The position numbers and the translations under genes were made by a program. The notes below the pieces were generated by a model, which saw only the letters and a list, made by a program, of their open reading frames with translations, searched no databases and was not told the DNA's origin. From contig WACJ01000101.1 of the NCBI GenBank assembly GCA_008973525.1, forward strand, positions 186,001-250,000: a stretch of 64,000 nt of DNA, in the 5' to 3' direction. Source of the stretch: Stenopsyche tienmushanensis (taxonomy: Eukaryota; Arthropoda; Insecta; Trichoptera; Stenopsychidae). Shown in pieces: positions 1-11,458 of the stretch. How positions within the stretch are numbered: position 1 is the stretch's first letter; every line of letters begins with the position of its first letter.

Positions 1-689
1 CTCGAATGTGTTTACTAGAATCGAATGTACATATTTATTAATACAAATACCTGTCTTGCATATGCATACCAGCTGAACACGTGAGTATTTGTACCTGTCC
101 CACTCATGAAGAGTTAACATTAATTTTCAATAATAATAGATACATTTAATACACCGAATGCTACTTTGTTATATGATTCAAAACACTTGCTATAAATTAT
201 CCCGCCTTTTATTTTAAGCAGATTTTTAACACTAACCACTCTAGTAAAACCTCAGAAGACCTTGAGGATTGATGAATGTGCAAACGAATGTCGATTGATG
301 GCAATAGATTAAAATAATGGGTAATAAAAAGGGATTTAGAGTCGCCATTGAAATATCACAAACTGCTTGTAATGGGGTTAATATTTATACAGGGATGCTG
401 AAACTATGACTTGTGGGTCAGTGTCTGGGTTTTTCAAATGACACGCGTTGAGTATAAACATTTTTTATATCATTGTTTCTAACTTTATAAAGATTTATAA
501 AGTTAGAAACAAAAAAGTGTCCACTGTTAAGTAATTTTGATATAAATTTCTTTTCTAGCACAGCTTCATCCGCATATTCTTTTTTATATGTATTCTTCAT
601 ACTGTGTGAAAATGAAACCATGTATTTTTACATCATAAGATGCAGAATTACTAAATAATCAATGCAATTTGATGGAAAAAAACAATGAA
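1..689. other. AT-rich stretch without a recognised gene
   Basis: No protein-coding similarity was recognised on either strand. The one structured item is a near-perfect palindrome at 475-510, listed separately. The open frame at 418-621 on the minus strand runs through that palindrome and has AT-rich, non-coding-like composition, so it was not called. Confidence 0.5.
475..510. repeat. 36-bp palindrome with 17-bp arms
   Basis: The left arm GTTTCTAACTTTATAAA (475-491) is followed by 2 bases and then its exact reverse complement (494-510). It could form a cruciform in DNA or a hairpin in RNA. No terminal repeats or target duplication were seen beside it, so its origin is unknown. Confidence 0.9.
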
Positions 690-805
690 GATTTGCTATA
701 AGTTACAATTAATATGGTATATATAAAAAGTGCGAATTTTTTTAAAAAACGTGCGGTCCCATATGAATGTTTTACTGTTTTTTTTTTTTTGCTGTCTATA
801 AGGTG
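690..805. repeat. Terminus of a TTAA-flanked (piggyBac-type) element, family T1
   Basis: The stretch ends in a T-run, GCTGTCTATAAGGTG and then TTAA (806-809). The same end occurs at 10320-10416, and a mirror-orientation start (CACCTTATAGACTGC after TTAA) at 10557. All three share a GCGGTCC/GGGCCGC block and a run of T or A. This marks a dispersed family using TTAA targets. The opposite end was not located here, so only a fragment is claimed. Confidence 0.6.
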
Positions 806-903
806 TTAAGAGACATGAATGTCTATTGAATTAGATGCTATGTAGGAAAACACGTCTTTTCAACCCTACTCATGAACATGTATTTAAAAAAAGAATGAAT
901 ATA

Positions 904-1571
904 CTAGGCATGTTCAGAAAGTAAATGTACTAGATTTTTATATTGTTAGAAAAAGTGTATTTGAAAAACTTATTGACTATTTTTCCATATAATCGCCATC
1001 CCTTTCAATGCATGTGATGAGCCATAGCACAAACTTCTTTATGCTCTCAATGAAGAATTTTCCCGGCAGCTCCTTCCTCCCTTTCATGAAAATTTAATTC
1101 CACCCATGTGTGCCTTCAGGGAGGTTAAAAGATGGTAAACTGAAAGTGCCAAGTCAGGGGAATACGGAGGATGATTCAAAACATCCCGACCAAACATGTC
1201 CGAGATCTGGCTGTGTAAGGACGGTTATTGTGGTATAACAAGCACACACCTCTCGTCAACACTCTCATTTTGTTTTGAATGCTCCTTTGGAGGGTGTTTT
1301 ATCTTTAGTTATAATAGAGCTCAGAAAATCCTCGCTTTCCAATTCGAGTCGCTCAAGAAACTCATGGGTAATATTGACCTGCTTGCACTTGGCTGGATTT
1401 CTTACAGACATCATTTACGCAACTGAATATTACAACGTAAGTTTATATACTACCATGTTCCTGCGATGCTCGCTCTGTCAGGAGATCACCCTCTACCATT
1501 CAGTATTGCCAACCCTCAAATAACCACAGCCCATTATGGCCACAGTACATTTACTTTATGAATGTGCCTCG
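904..1571 (-). mobile_element. mariner-family transposon relic, internally deleted
   Basis: The element is bounded by TA (902-903 and 1572-1573). Its terminal inverted repeats are imperfect: CTAGGCATGTTCAGAAAG on the left, and CGAGGCACATTCATAAAG read inward from the right, both continuing TAAATGTACT. At 668 bp it is about half the usual 1.3 kb of mariner. The transposase remnant lies on the minus strand. The left half of the gene (N-terminal DNA-binding region) is missing. Confidence 0.85.
978..1440 (-). pseudogene. mariner transposase remnant (C-terminal half)
   Basis: The minus strand, read across frameshifts, shows the mariner order: a stretch like FLERLELESEDFLSSIIT; a degenerate NNRPYTARS block matching the conserved NARPHTA region; HPPYSPDLA, which carries the third catalytic aspartate; and a C-terminal ERDGDYMEK ending at the stop codon at 978-980. 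Mariner transposases cut and paste DNA at TA sites through a DDD triad. Several frameshifts and a stop make this copy dead. The plus-strand open frames here are shadows. Confidence 0.8.
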
Positions 1572-1573
1572 TA

Positions 1574-2765
1574 ATTTGACACTTCTCAAAAAATGAGTTA
1601 CTAGTCCTACTGCTTACTTATAAGGCTACCTACAGATCCTGTGCGAATCGAATTCTAAAACTAAATAATTTCAAAAGAACAGCGATGCGAAATATAATGA
1701 ATTATTTGGATAAAAGCTTTGATCTGGCTAACCATTAAAATTTTCGAATTGTTTGAAGAATTCAAATTCCGATTATACTAATGTCAATTCAGGGCTATCT
1801 TCTCATGGAGAATTTTCGGAGGATGATAAATTCATAACACTTGACTCAAAATTCTTTCACTTTATTCAGCATTGTTAGGATCATTAAAATCTCCTTTGCT
1901 GTCTCTTTCATTTTCATTAGGAAGATGGTCTTTGAAAGTTTCTTTGAAAAATGTATCTCTTTTTTTATACATTTTATAATGATCACAATAAGAAAAAAAA
2001 ACACAAAAAAAGGATTTAAATTCAGTAAATTACAAATGTTATTTAAAATTATACATAGTAATTTTACCATACAGCACGAAGTTAAAATTGACAAATTGCA
2101 TTAGAATAGATGAAACATGAAAGTGTAATTGGACATGGCTAGAAAAGGTTCTACAATCTGGGCTATTTCAGGTAGGCTGACATTTGTGTGCATAAAAAGT
2201 ATATCTTTTGAAAAGAAAAATATATACATACAAAAGTTAAACTGTCATTTTGACTTAAAAAAGTATTTGTGAGCAAGTTTTGATTTCCGAACTAGTCGAT
2301 ATTAGGCAAGCCTCAATTTTGACAAAATCCAAATGCCAAATATAAACAATGTCTACAGATGGCACAAAAGGTTGCACTCATAATAAATAAACGTTTTTGT
2401 TCTGTATAAGATATACACAGAGTTCGACAGGAAAACTTCCTTATTTGAAACGCGTGCCCTGAAGTGACAGTTATTCCGAGAAGGATTGGTTGGCATTCAT
2501 TCGAAAGTGCAAGATCTAATGTTTTCCGTCAGGTTAACTAATCAGCAGTGGACGAGGAAAGTGTTATTAGAGTCGTTTTTAAAATTATGAAATGAATCCT
2601 CCATTTTCCCATGTGCGATTTGCCTTTTTTTACAAGATATTTCCGGAATACATTCACTGTATTGCGCGCAGAATTAGGCTTAGTTTTATTTTTGACTAAT
2701 ATGCTATATTTGTTAGTGAGTTATCAAGTCGGCTAAAAATACTAGGGTCCTTACTATTATTACCA
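1574..2765. other. AT-rich stretch without a recognised gene
   Basis: I see no coding similarity, terminal repeats or structured RNA. The opposed open frames at 1841-2104 and 1846-2094 overlap almost exactly in a poly-A/T-rich segment, and neither looks coding. Confidence 0.5.
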
Positions 2766-4126
2766 TTAACTCTTTGGGATCCAAGAATTTTTCATAAAAG
2801 TTCCCACCAACTCCAAGCCATTTTTTGCATATTTCTAAAAAATATGTTTGTTGCATAAAATGAAAAAATTGGGGGTTTATGAATAAAAAAATAATATTTG
2901 GTTATGCAGGATGTTTATTAACACTTTGCTGACCGCTAATGATTTCCTAAAACTTATACCTGGGACCGGGCGAATTTCAGGATTATTCCGAGAAATCTTA
3001 TGTTTTTTTTAAATTGATATAACTTCGAAACCAGTTGGTGTAAATTAATAAATTTTTTAGCTTCGTCTCCGGGATACTCATAAGTATAAGGAAACGTTAC
3101 TAAATCATTGGTACTGAACCTTGGGTTTGTGTAAGAGAGAAGTATTTGAAAAAAAAAAAAAAAAAAAACTATTATTTTCACAATTTTTTTGAATTAAAAA
3201 ACAATTAACAAGTTATAATCAAATTTATTCATAAACTTAGTTGAGTTTGTCCATATCAAGGTCATTCAGTGATTCTCAATTGGCAAATTAATCGCCATCT
3301 AAAATATATCGTAAAATAAATGCTGATTGTGATATTTTTCTATTCAATAATAGTTACCGATATTTGTTAAATTCTTTCGAAGACAGGAAACAATAAATAA
3401 TGTTGTCCTTTGTAATTGCATTTCAAAAGATCTGCCCCTTTCACATTTTTTAAGGGATATATTGTTAAAAAGGTTTCCTTTTATTCTTGGTGTTTCATTT
3501 ATGATGATGCTTATGAACATATTTCTAGAAACAACAATACACGCCAAAAATGATATATTTTTAAATACTTTATAAAATATAAAGCTTTTGTTTACTTCAT
3601 TGGAAATATGTTATGTGATGTTGGAAAGCGTGACAAATTATATAGCAATATCTATTTTAGTTGTATACTATAAGAACAATAAAATGTGTTATAATGTATC
3701 ATAAAATATATTTGACAGTTATGGGTGTCCACTGAGTAATTGATTACATTATACAAATTATATAATAAATGCGGAATATATAAAATCGTAAGTTTATCTG
3801 CAAAACTCAAAACAATAATGAAGGAAGACCGATTGATTCTCATTTTCGCGTTTTGTTTGATAATTTAAATAATTATTATCGTATGAAATAGCTAAACTGT
3901 TATTTATATATTTTATGCGACGTAACATGGGAAAAGATGTAAACACTCACCTAGGAAAATCTCGAGTCCACACAAAACTATTATTATTTAAAACTAATTT
4001 TTGTTTATGTTTTCAATTGTTATAATTACACTTAACTCTACACATATGCATACAAATTTACTTTTTTTTAGCACTAATTTTTCAACACTAAATTTTAAAT
4101 TTGCTTATCACTAAAATTGAAATTGT

Positions 4127-5839
4127 TCAATATTTTTTCAAAGTGTGATATTTTTGAAAACATTCGCCAACATGTAAAGGGATTTTACAAGTTTTACACA
4201 TAAATGCACACGGTCGTCTTTTTTTGTGAGTTGCACATACACGGCAATTTCTTCTCAAGGGTTTATTAGATTGTTCACTGATAATTTTTATTATTTCATG
4301 ATCTTTCAATGAGCCTGAGAGTCGATCTGGAGCATCAAATCGGGGACATCTTGGATGAGATGTAGAAGGTTCATTACCTTCTACTATTTCTTCTGTATCA
4401 TCTGTATCTCCCAACCAGGCCTCCGCAAGTTTCAGGAGAAATCCAGAAAACTTGATTTTATTTGTCGGGTTTAATAATTGGAATATTTTGAACGAATTTA
4501 AAAATGCGCAATTGAACAGATACATGGTGACTTTTTTAGTCCACTTATTGGTTTTTTTAAAAATTGGGTAATAAGATAAATATTGATCCGCTAGATCTAC
4601 CCCACTCATATAGTTATTATAATCCAAGATGCATCGTGGTTTTTTAATCGGTAGTCCGGTTTTTCTATCTGTTCTTCCCGTATCGACGACTTCTGCTTGA
4701 TGGATTGTGGAAATCATTCGCACGTCTCTTTTTTTGTGGGTTTTCCACACTTGAACCAAAACATCACCCTTTCTGCGAAAAATAGATTGGAAAATATTCA
4801 GTTTTGGGTTTTTTAAAATATCTGGTATACCCCGGTTTGCACGAATGGTCCCACAAATTCGCGTTTTTAAATTATACAAATAGTTTGCCAATTCTACACT
4901 GTTATAAAAATTGTCAGCAAATATATTGTACCATTTATTTAAGTACGGCCTTAGAACTGCGGTTATTGTATCTTTTAAATTCGTCCCAATTCCACAATAT
5001 AATTTAAAATTACATATGTAACCCGTTTTAGATTCGCAAAGCATTCTATTCAAAATTCCGTATTTGATAATTTTCATCGGATTGTACACTCTAAACTTTA
5101 GACGTCCTCGCCATGGTATCATCCCCTCATCTAAAGACAAGTTCTGGGTAGGAGTATATACTTGTTGGAATTTTTTTTGAAAATAATCTATTATATTTTG
5201 CACCTTCGCAAGCCGTTCCGAAACTCCTGTTATTAAATCGTTGTCGGAAAAATGCAAAAATGTCAGAATTTGCTTAAATCTATTCCGACTCATTCTTTTT
5301 CAGAAATATGGAGTTTCCATTCGCGGATTAGTTGACCAGTATTCGTATAATGAATTTTTGCGTACTAATCCCGTAATTATAATAAGGCCAAAAAATATTT
5401 TCAGTTCTCTGACAGTCACATCAAACCATTTTGCTGTATGAGCCACGATTTTATACTTGTCCTTATTTTTCACATAATATTTATTTGTCTCTTCGCTGAT
5501 TGTTTTAAATATATCATCACCAATAAACAGCGATGCAACACTTTTCACCGATTCACGATTATCTGGATAGATATTGATTCCAGGAGTGGCTTCAAAATTT
5601 TGATTATTTCTTGCTGTATCAATTTCTGACCAATCTAAAGGTACATCTGGAGTATCGGGTTCTGAATCAGAAGATTCTTGAAGATTCATTACTCGTGATC
5701 GCGGTAAGCGAACTTCTGAGTTCGAAAGCTCATCATCACTGTCACTATCTTCATAATAATCATCAGGTATGTCTGAAAGACAATCTTCGTAATTTTCTTC
5801 CAAATGTGATTGATCGTTATCCATTATGAAGGTATTCAA
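4127..5839 (-). pseudogene. piggyBac transposase with one in-frame TGA stop
   Basis: Two open frames of 179 and 388 residues lie in the same reading frame, separated only by TGA (5300-5302) and two further codons. Together they give about 570 residues, a normal length for piggyBac transposases, which move DNA through TTAA sites by a DDD nuclease. The N-terminal part is acidic, as is usual, and ends in a WSTNPRMETPYF-like block. Counted in the 388-residue part, the catalytic aspartates are D55 (SLDEGMIPWRGR), D127 (FADNFYNS) and D233/D236 (SGVDLADQ). The C-terminal zinc-binding domain keeps C350, C353, C362, C366, C369, H374, C378 and H383. No other disabling change was seen, so loss of function is recent, or the TGA is a sequencing error or a read-through codon. 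Confidence 0.9.
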
Positions 5840-6713
5840 ATTTTCACAATAAAGTTATTCAGCTTCCACAAGTTTTTTAAACCAAATTTATCAAAATCTA
5901 GAATCACGACGCGAAGTGTCCTATACCGAGAACATAATTCCACTACTATAACCCGAACACTAAGTAATATGTATTATCGAAAATTTGTTGTGCAGTACTG
6001 TCTCCTTTCCTCCAATTATGTTATACGATTTGTCCAAATATTTTTTTTGACCATTGGCTTGCATTATTGGACAAGATGCAAACAAAGGCGTGAAGTTTTA
6101 ATGGTTTAGAAAGCTTACACAATACTCCCCCACCCCAACTGAAGGGCGGATCTAGCAAAATCGTTACAAAAAGCAGAAAAAAAAACCTAAGATCACCCAA
6201 ATGTCAGAATTCAATTGCACTGCAAGCGCAAGTGTCAAAATGTCTTTATTTTTTTTTATATAAGATATAATAATCATTTTGGTTTTCATTCTCTAATAAA
6301 AAGGTAATAGGTGGAATTATGATTGTATTTAGAAAAGAACCGAAAAAAAACCTAAAAAAATGTTGGTTCGGTTCCGGTCCCTGGTATTTACAAGTCGTGT
6401 AATATATTACGCGTATTTTTTATATTCGCTTTTTAAACCTTCATACATGCATATATTATACTTATGATATATGTTATGTAGTTTAAAAATGTTTAGAATC
6501 GGCTCGGTAAATTTTAATTTTGGTTAAAACCTCAAATAAAATATTGTTTTAGTTTCAATTACGATTGTCCATAGTGTGGAATATATTACGCGTAATTTTT
6601 TTAAAATTATATTTTAAAATCTTTATATATATATAAAACAAGCTACATCTCTGAAACAGGTTAAAAATGTTTAGCAGCAGTGCTGTGATTTTTTTAATGT
6701 GTGTAGTTCGTCG

Positions 6714-6773
6714 CGCACAAATCTGTGCGTACGGGCCATTGATCCAAATTTTCGAGGCGCACAGATTTATGCG
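6714..6773. promoter_or_regulatory. Paired subterminal palindromes of the younger piggyBac end
   Basis: CGCACAAATCTGTGCG (6714-6729) and CGCACAGATTTATGCG (6758-6773) are imperfect palindromes 28 bp apart. The outer one starts 16 bp from the element end at 6789. In Trichoplusia ni piggyBac, a palindromic repeat at a similar distance is bound by the cysteine-rich domain dimer. A transposase-binding role here is inferred from position and symmetry. Confidence 0.55.
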
Positions 6774-6793
6774 TACGGTCTTCAATGTGTTAA

Positions 6794-7640
6794 GTATATT
6801 AGGCATTTTATTTGGTTTATTAATTTTTGTAATCATGTAATATATGATATTTTTTGAAGCAATCTTCGGAATGAAGCCTTGATTTTTTTTCGCAAGTGTC
6901 ACAAAAATATACCGTTTGCTTTCATTCTTTTTCAGTTTCACAGTCTGAACACACCATACAGTCTCTATAATTCCTCCCTGATATACTATAAATAAAATGA
7001 GAACATTCATCTAACCGTTGATCGTGATCAGTTGACGACAATTTGGACTTCGTAAAATCGTGAAAGCTACCAATAAATTGCATGAACAATTGTCAGCGAA
7101 TTTTTTTAAATGATTTATTGGCTTTCTATTTTCTTTGATTTCATATTCCTTGTATAAAATATAAGAGTTTACAATCGATGTTTCAAAACCCCAAAAAAAT
7201 AACTCCTTCCACCACTTCAGTCTTTCGCATGAAACAATATGATGTTGCGTATTAATCTGCCGTTTCCACTCCGTCCATATTTTTAATGTGATTTTAAATG
7301 ACTACTGACTTATTTATTAGCTCATCTTGATTAGATTGGTATTGGGTAGACCTTATTCTTCTTCTCATTGATTGGGAAGTTAACGTATACTTTGTACTAA
7401 GCATTGGGACTATTATTTTATATCGCCAAGCTAATACTAAAGTATCTTGTTTTCTGTATGCTTTCTTTCATCCCACAGCTAATCTTGGTTTTTTATATGA
7501 TTAGGAAACCTGTTCTGTAGATCATTATCCTGTCAGTGAGAAAACATTTCCTTTTCTAGAGTTCTCCATCAAGGGTTGGATTTTTGTAAAACTTATCCGT
7601 AAATATATGATAGCCTTTTATGCCTTAGTTTGATTTAGAT
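6794..7640 (-). pseudogene. Old piggyBac transposase remnant (C-terminal part)
   Basis: The minus strand holds a decayed cysteine-rich piggyBac C-terminus: a VWCVQTVKLKKNESKRYIF-like block, then VTLAKKNQGFIP, matching the usual CDTCEKKPGLHP pattern with frameshifts and cysteine losses. Further upstream (7200-7300) is a degenerate MDGVETAD-like block, corresponding to GVDxADQ, which holds the third catalytic aspartate. Many stops are present. It is the host copy into which the younger element inserted. Confidence 0.6.
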
Positions 7641-7954
7641 TATTAAAAAGGTGTAGAATGAAAAACGAATAAAACGTAAAAAGTATATGTACTATCAAAA
7701 TAATATTGAATTACTGGACACAAATAATTTTCAAGATGTTCACTGTGCCATAACTCGACGCAGACGGTTGTTTTATGCTCTTTACCTGCACCGATTCAAT
7801 TCCACTGAACCAATTATTTTCCATATTCCAGATGACAAATTAATGGTCAGACAATAAGATGGTATTTTCATTGTATTCATTTGATTCTTACATTTAAAAA
7901 ATACCAAAATCTTATTTGAAGTTCATAAAAATTGTCCGAGAAAAAACCGGCCAC
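7641..7954. other. Stretch without a recognised feature
   Basis: It lies between the old piggyBac remnant and a Tigger relic. It could be the decayed 5' part of the former, but no motif was seen. Confidence 0.4.
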
Positions 7955-9058
7955 ATGTAGTGGCCATAGGAGGAAAGGAGATAATCAACTGGATAGCCAA
8001 CATCTGATCCATTATTATGTGAAAAAGCAATATTTTTAATACGGAATTAAATGAAGATTCCACCTTCAAAGCAAGTTTGGACTAGCTTGAAAAAATCAAA
8101 GGACAACATGATATCTGGGAACTTTAAATTCATGGGGAAAAGCTTTCTGCTGATAAACCTTCGGCATACACATTCATTGATACATTGAAACTATTTGTGA
8201 AGAAGGAAGGATTCAACTAAGAATTTATATACAATGCTTGTCATTGGAAAATCAAAGAATCCCAAATGCTTTAAAAATATCAAAAGTCTTCCAGTTGAAA
8301 AAAGCCTGGATGAACTAGATCGATGAAATGTTTATGATAAAATTTCTTCCACCAAATGGCATATTGGTAATAGAACCGATGGATTAGGGTGTAACAGAAA
8401 CATTCAAATGCTGACATAGAAATTAGATGCTTCGACGATTATTGCTAACAGATGAAAATGATGAAGAAACAGTTATCAGCTTCCGCAATAAAATTAATTT
8501 AAAATATTGTTGATACATCGCAGCAGATAGTTGGAATTCTTTAGATGTGTCAACTTTGAAAATATCATTAATAAGTTACAGTAACGCGATAGAACGTGAT
8601 ATAGGAGACATTGCAAAAGCGATAGCACAACTTTCTATATGTGCTGAATGCGATGAAGATGTAACAAAGTGATTAAATTACAAACGATCCTGCATTCACA
8701 ATTTTGAATGATGAGGAAATAATTTAAAACATATTTCCCTCAAAAAAACAAAGTTGTGAAGAAGAAAAAGAGATTTGCGAGGGAGGAAATATTGGTCCTA
8801 CACATTCTGAAGGTTTTCAGTATTTAGATGTCATCAAGAAATGGCTTGAGAACCAAGAAGAGTGTAATTCTGAACAATTCATATATCTTAAAAGTATTCG
8901 CAATTTATTATGTGTATGTAAATCCAGACAAATAAAAATTATTCATACGTTCGCTGTCAATTATGATTTTTTTCAATTATCTGGATTTTATACGAACTAT
9001 AATCGATTATCCGGACTACTTTCATCCCCAATTAGTCGGGATGATCGAGGTTCTACTG
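7955..9058 (+). mobile_element. pogo/Tigger transposon relic
   Basis: The right end is the pogo-type terminus (inward reading CAGTAGAACCTCGATCATCC) next to TA (9059-9060). The body matches the Tigger copy at 49703-51994 along most of its length, including blocks coding for the CENP-B-like DNA-binding domain (around 7980-8220) and downstream coding remains. Stops and frameshifts are frequent. The left terminal repeat is not recognisable. Confidence 0.75.
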
Positions 9059-9060
9059 TA

Positions 9061-10319
9061 TGTACATTTGGTTCATCCAAGCGCATTTCTATATTTATTT
9101 ATTAGTATGTGAGCTAGCGTTTACCTTTAACAAATTTTACCATTATATAATTTTAAAACATTACAAAACTACATTCCAAATTTGGTCTTAATATGTTGGA
9201 TTCAAGCTTTTTGTCCAAATTCTTAGCCGTATTTATTGGGTTAAATAATAATATTACTGCATTGTCTTCCCTGGTCAAAATATGTTCATGATCCAAAAAA
9301 AAAAATTGATTGATGAAATTGGAAATGTATCAATAATTTAGAATAGTGACTAATAATAATATAGGAAGGACCTGCTTAGCTTGTTATGTTTTTAAATTAC
9401 AATGAGGAAAATAAATCACAAATATAGGCGCCCTTTAGCAAAGCCCGTGAAAATTAACAATATCTCATACATTCACTCGCGATGCCGAACTATTTTTCGA
9501 TTATCCTCAAATTTGGGATCCATGCGCGATCTACTATGGGAGCAGAGCGTAGGTATTTGAGTGTTAAATAATTGATGAAAATTATGGTACCCTAAATTCA
9601 AATTCGCATCGTAACGTTCCATCGTATTATTGTCGGGCGTTTGCGATCGATATAGCGTGTGAAACGGAGAAATTGAATCAAGCTCCGTAAATTTTCCAAC
9701 TTCTGCCTTGTTTTATTATTCGCCCGATTTCCATCTATCTGGACGGTGCTGAAAAATATGTTAATTCTCGTTTCCTGTAAATACCGGATTTGCAAATTCT
9801 GTTTGATGATTTCTCATAAATGCGCCGTACCTGGCAGAATACCATATTGTCCCGATTATCTGACCACCTGCTAATAAGATGGTTCCCATTTGTAGAAAAT
9901 ATTTATCGATATTTGGCCGGTTTTTTTTCCATTTATCATTTAATACGCTTGAGTTCGCACGATCACAGAAACATGAGACGCGTTGTCTGGCAACGACTGA
10001 CAATGCCATGTTTTTTAGCCCTACCGATACGATATTCAAAGGAAATGATGTATGATATCCGAAGACATGAAAGGAATCTCGTTCTTTGAGATCTTCTATA
10101 ATCCGTCTGTAACATCATTGAAGTATATTTTCATGGCAACAATTTCCGATACCATGTAGGCTAAGACGTTGTAAGCTGCATTGTGCGAGACTCTTCTTTG
10201 CTATGTTGTAAACAGCGCGGGTGTTGGATTCAGAGTAGAATAAAAAAATAAAGAAATAATATGTCGCTAAAGATTTTTTGGAAAATCTTGCCCTGTTTTA
10301 TCCGGCACTGCTATCAACG
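9061..10319. other. Unassigned stretch with one longer open frame
   Basis: A minus-strand frame stays open for about 120 codons (about 10126 to 9761; methionine at 10039). It reads KERDSFHVFGYHTSFPL near the start and ends TGNEN before the stop. I do not recognise it, and no splice signals or terminal repeats stand out. It may be chance, a decayed transposon gene, or an exon. Confidence 0.3.
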
Positions 10320-10416
10320 ATGTAAATTGTAATATAATATTAAATTATAAATATATTCTTAAAAACATGCGGTCCTACGTGGGAGTTTTACTCTTTTTTT
10401 TGCGGTCTCTAATGTG
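10320..10416. repeat. Terminus of TTAA family T1
   Basis: The end reads TTTGCGGTCTCTAATGTG followed by TTAA (10417-10420). It shares with the 690-805 copy the order GCGGTCC, T-run and terminal GTG. Its partner end was not identified. Confidence 0.55.
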
Positions 10417-10556
10417 TTAATACATTTAAAAATTATTCGATAATCTTAGACATAATCCTTGATCAAGTTATAGTGTATTAAATAATAAGCTTTTTTTTAT
10501 AAAGATTCGTGTTAAAATATCGAATAACAACAAATTTGGGAGATTAAAAGTATTAA

Positions 10557-10950
10557 CACCTTATAGACTGCAATAAACAATAATACTTCCACCGTGGGCC
10601 GCATATTTTTTAAGAAATTCGCCCTTTTTTTCATACTTCAATAAAATAATCGTATCATTTTTATCAACGGTTGAATTATCAGCAATCCTTCTCCATAGTT
10701 TTTTCTACTAAATTTTATTTATTGTTTAGTGATTCTGCATCTGTGGATTACAGTACAGTGACGATTTAAAAAAATTAAGTCACAAATTTGGTCCACGAAC
10801 TGTTTATTATATTCACAATATTTCGAAAATAGCCTTGATGGTACAGAGAGCACAGCACAAAACCCAAATATATCGAATAAAGGATCGTCAGGAACAGATA
10901 AGTGTTTAAACGAAACAGTTTCTGTGGCATAAAACTGTTAAAATGTGATT
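10557..10950 (+). repeat. TTAA family T1 fragment, related to 54240-54600
   Basis: The stretch begins after TTAA (10553-10556) with CACCTTATAGACTGC, then a GGGCCGC block and TTTTTTAAGAAATTCGC. About 330 bp of it aligns with 54240-54600, with shared blocks such as TTTATTGTTTAGTGATTCTG and TTTATNATATTCACAATATT. No coding sequence was found. The distal end is not defined. Confidence 0.6.
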
Positions 10951-10967
10951 AATATTTTTAACGAAAT

Positions 10968-11026
10968 TAATTTCCCTTTTATTTAGGGAATAGGGATAGG
11001 CGCGCGCGGCACTTTCGATGACCGCG
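10968..11026 (+). repeat. Short dispersed repeat, second copy at 37391-37433
   Basis: The block TTTCCCTTTTATTTAGGGAA followed by TAGGGATAGGCGCGC occurs here. It also occurs in inverted orientation at 37391-37433. Confidence 0.7.
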
Positions 11027-11287
11027 CACCGGTGCGCGCACGGCAAAACAACAGGTTAAACCGATTGTTCATGTGCTCTCCGCAGGAAGCTCTCCGTCTC
11101 TGTCTCCCGTGCACAGTTACCGAATTGCAAGACGCTTTATCCGTCTCTGTCTCTCTCCAAGCTCAGCGTACAAGAGTGCTATTTTTGAATCACTGTAATT
11201 CGCTCGCAAAAACGCGATCATCCTCCGTTAAAATATTAAAATTATGAAAAAATGATTGTATCGTAAATATGATGTTATAATCGAAGC

Positions 11288-11392
11288 CAAGTAGAAATTT
11301 GATGATTTGGATTATCCGGATTTTTTCCAGTTATCCGTGTTTGACCTCCACAGCAGTCCCCCTGATAATCGAGAGTCTACTGTATACATACT
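11288..11392 (+). repeat. pogo/Tigger-type right terminus
   Basis: The sequence ends CTGATAATCGAGAGTCTACTG followed by TA. Read inward, this is CAGTAGACTCTCGATTATC, close to the pogo/Tigger ends at 9058 and 49703. Upstream is GGATTATCCGGA, as in the other Tigger right ends. No coding part is attached. Confidence 0.55.
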
Positions 11393-11458
11393 TGGAAAAA
11401 ATCTATTCGAAATTATACAGATCTGCATAGGTTAAAAAAATAAAACATTCTACTTTAA

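Larger units (their letters stand above)
2932..6789 (-). mobile_element. piggyBac-family transposon, nearly intact, nested in an older piggyBac
   Basis: TTAA flanks both ends (2928-2931 and 6790-6793). The imperfect terminal repeats are CACTTTGCTGACCG on the left and CACATTGAAGACCG read inward from the right. The flanks rejoin into one older piggyBac relic when this block is removed, which supports these exact limits. At 3.86 kb it is longer than many family members because of about 1 kb of non-coding DNA on each side of the gene. Two palindromes lie at 6714-6729 and 6758-6773. The right end also holds a diverged direct repeat (about 6396 and 6571) around the core ATATATTACGCGTA. Confidence 0.75.
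2770..7640 (-). mobile_element. Old piggyBac relic split by a younger piggyBac
   Basis: The 3' end of an old element follows TTAA (2766-2769) with CTCTTTGGGATCCAAG. This end resembles those at 20398 and 55455, and all three share a CTCCAAGCCA-like block about 45 bp in. The sequence breaks off at 2927 and resumes at 6794 with the cysteine-rich C-terminal coding region of the same kind of element, continuing to about 7640. The 2932-6789 interval between is a separate TTAA insertion. The 5' end could not be found. Confidence 0.65.

Noticed and set aside
1196..1523. Plus-strand open frames of 76 and 82 residues
   Set aside because: They are antisense to the mariner transposase remnant, which explains the sequence.
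3979..6101. Alternative limits for the younger piggyBac using TTAA sites nearer the gene
   Set aside because: The candidate inner ends share only TTAAAACT by chance. The outer limits 2932-6789 have matching terminal repeats and flanks that rejoin an older element.
6396..6640. Tandem repeat or CRISPR-like array
   Set aside because: Only two diverged units with core ATATATTACGCGTA, about 175 bp apart inside a piggyBac end; no array.
9820..10089. Plus-strand 89-residue frame
   Set aside because: It overlaps an opposing longer frame; no motif or splice context favours it.
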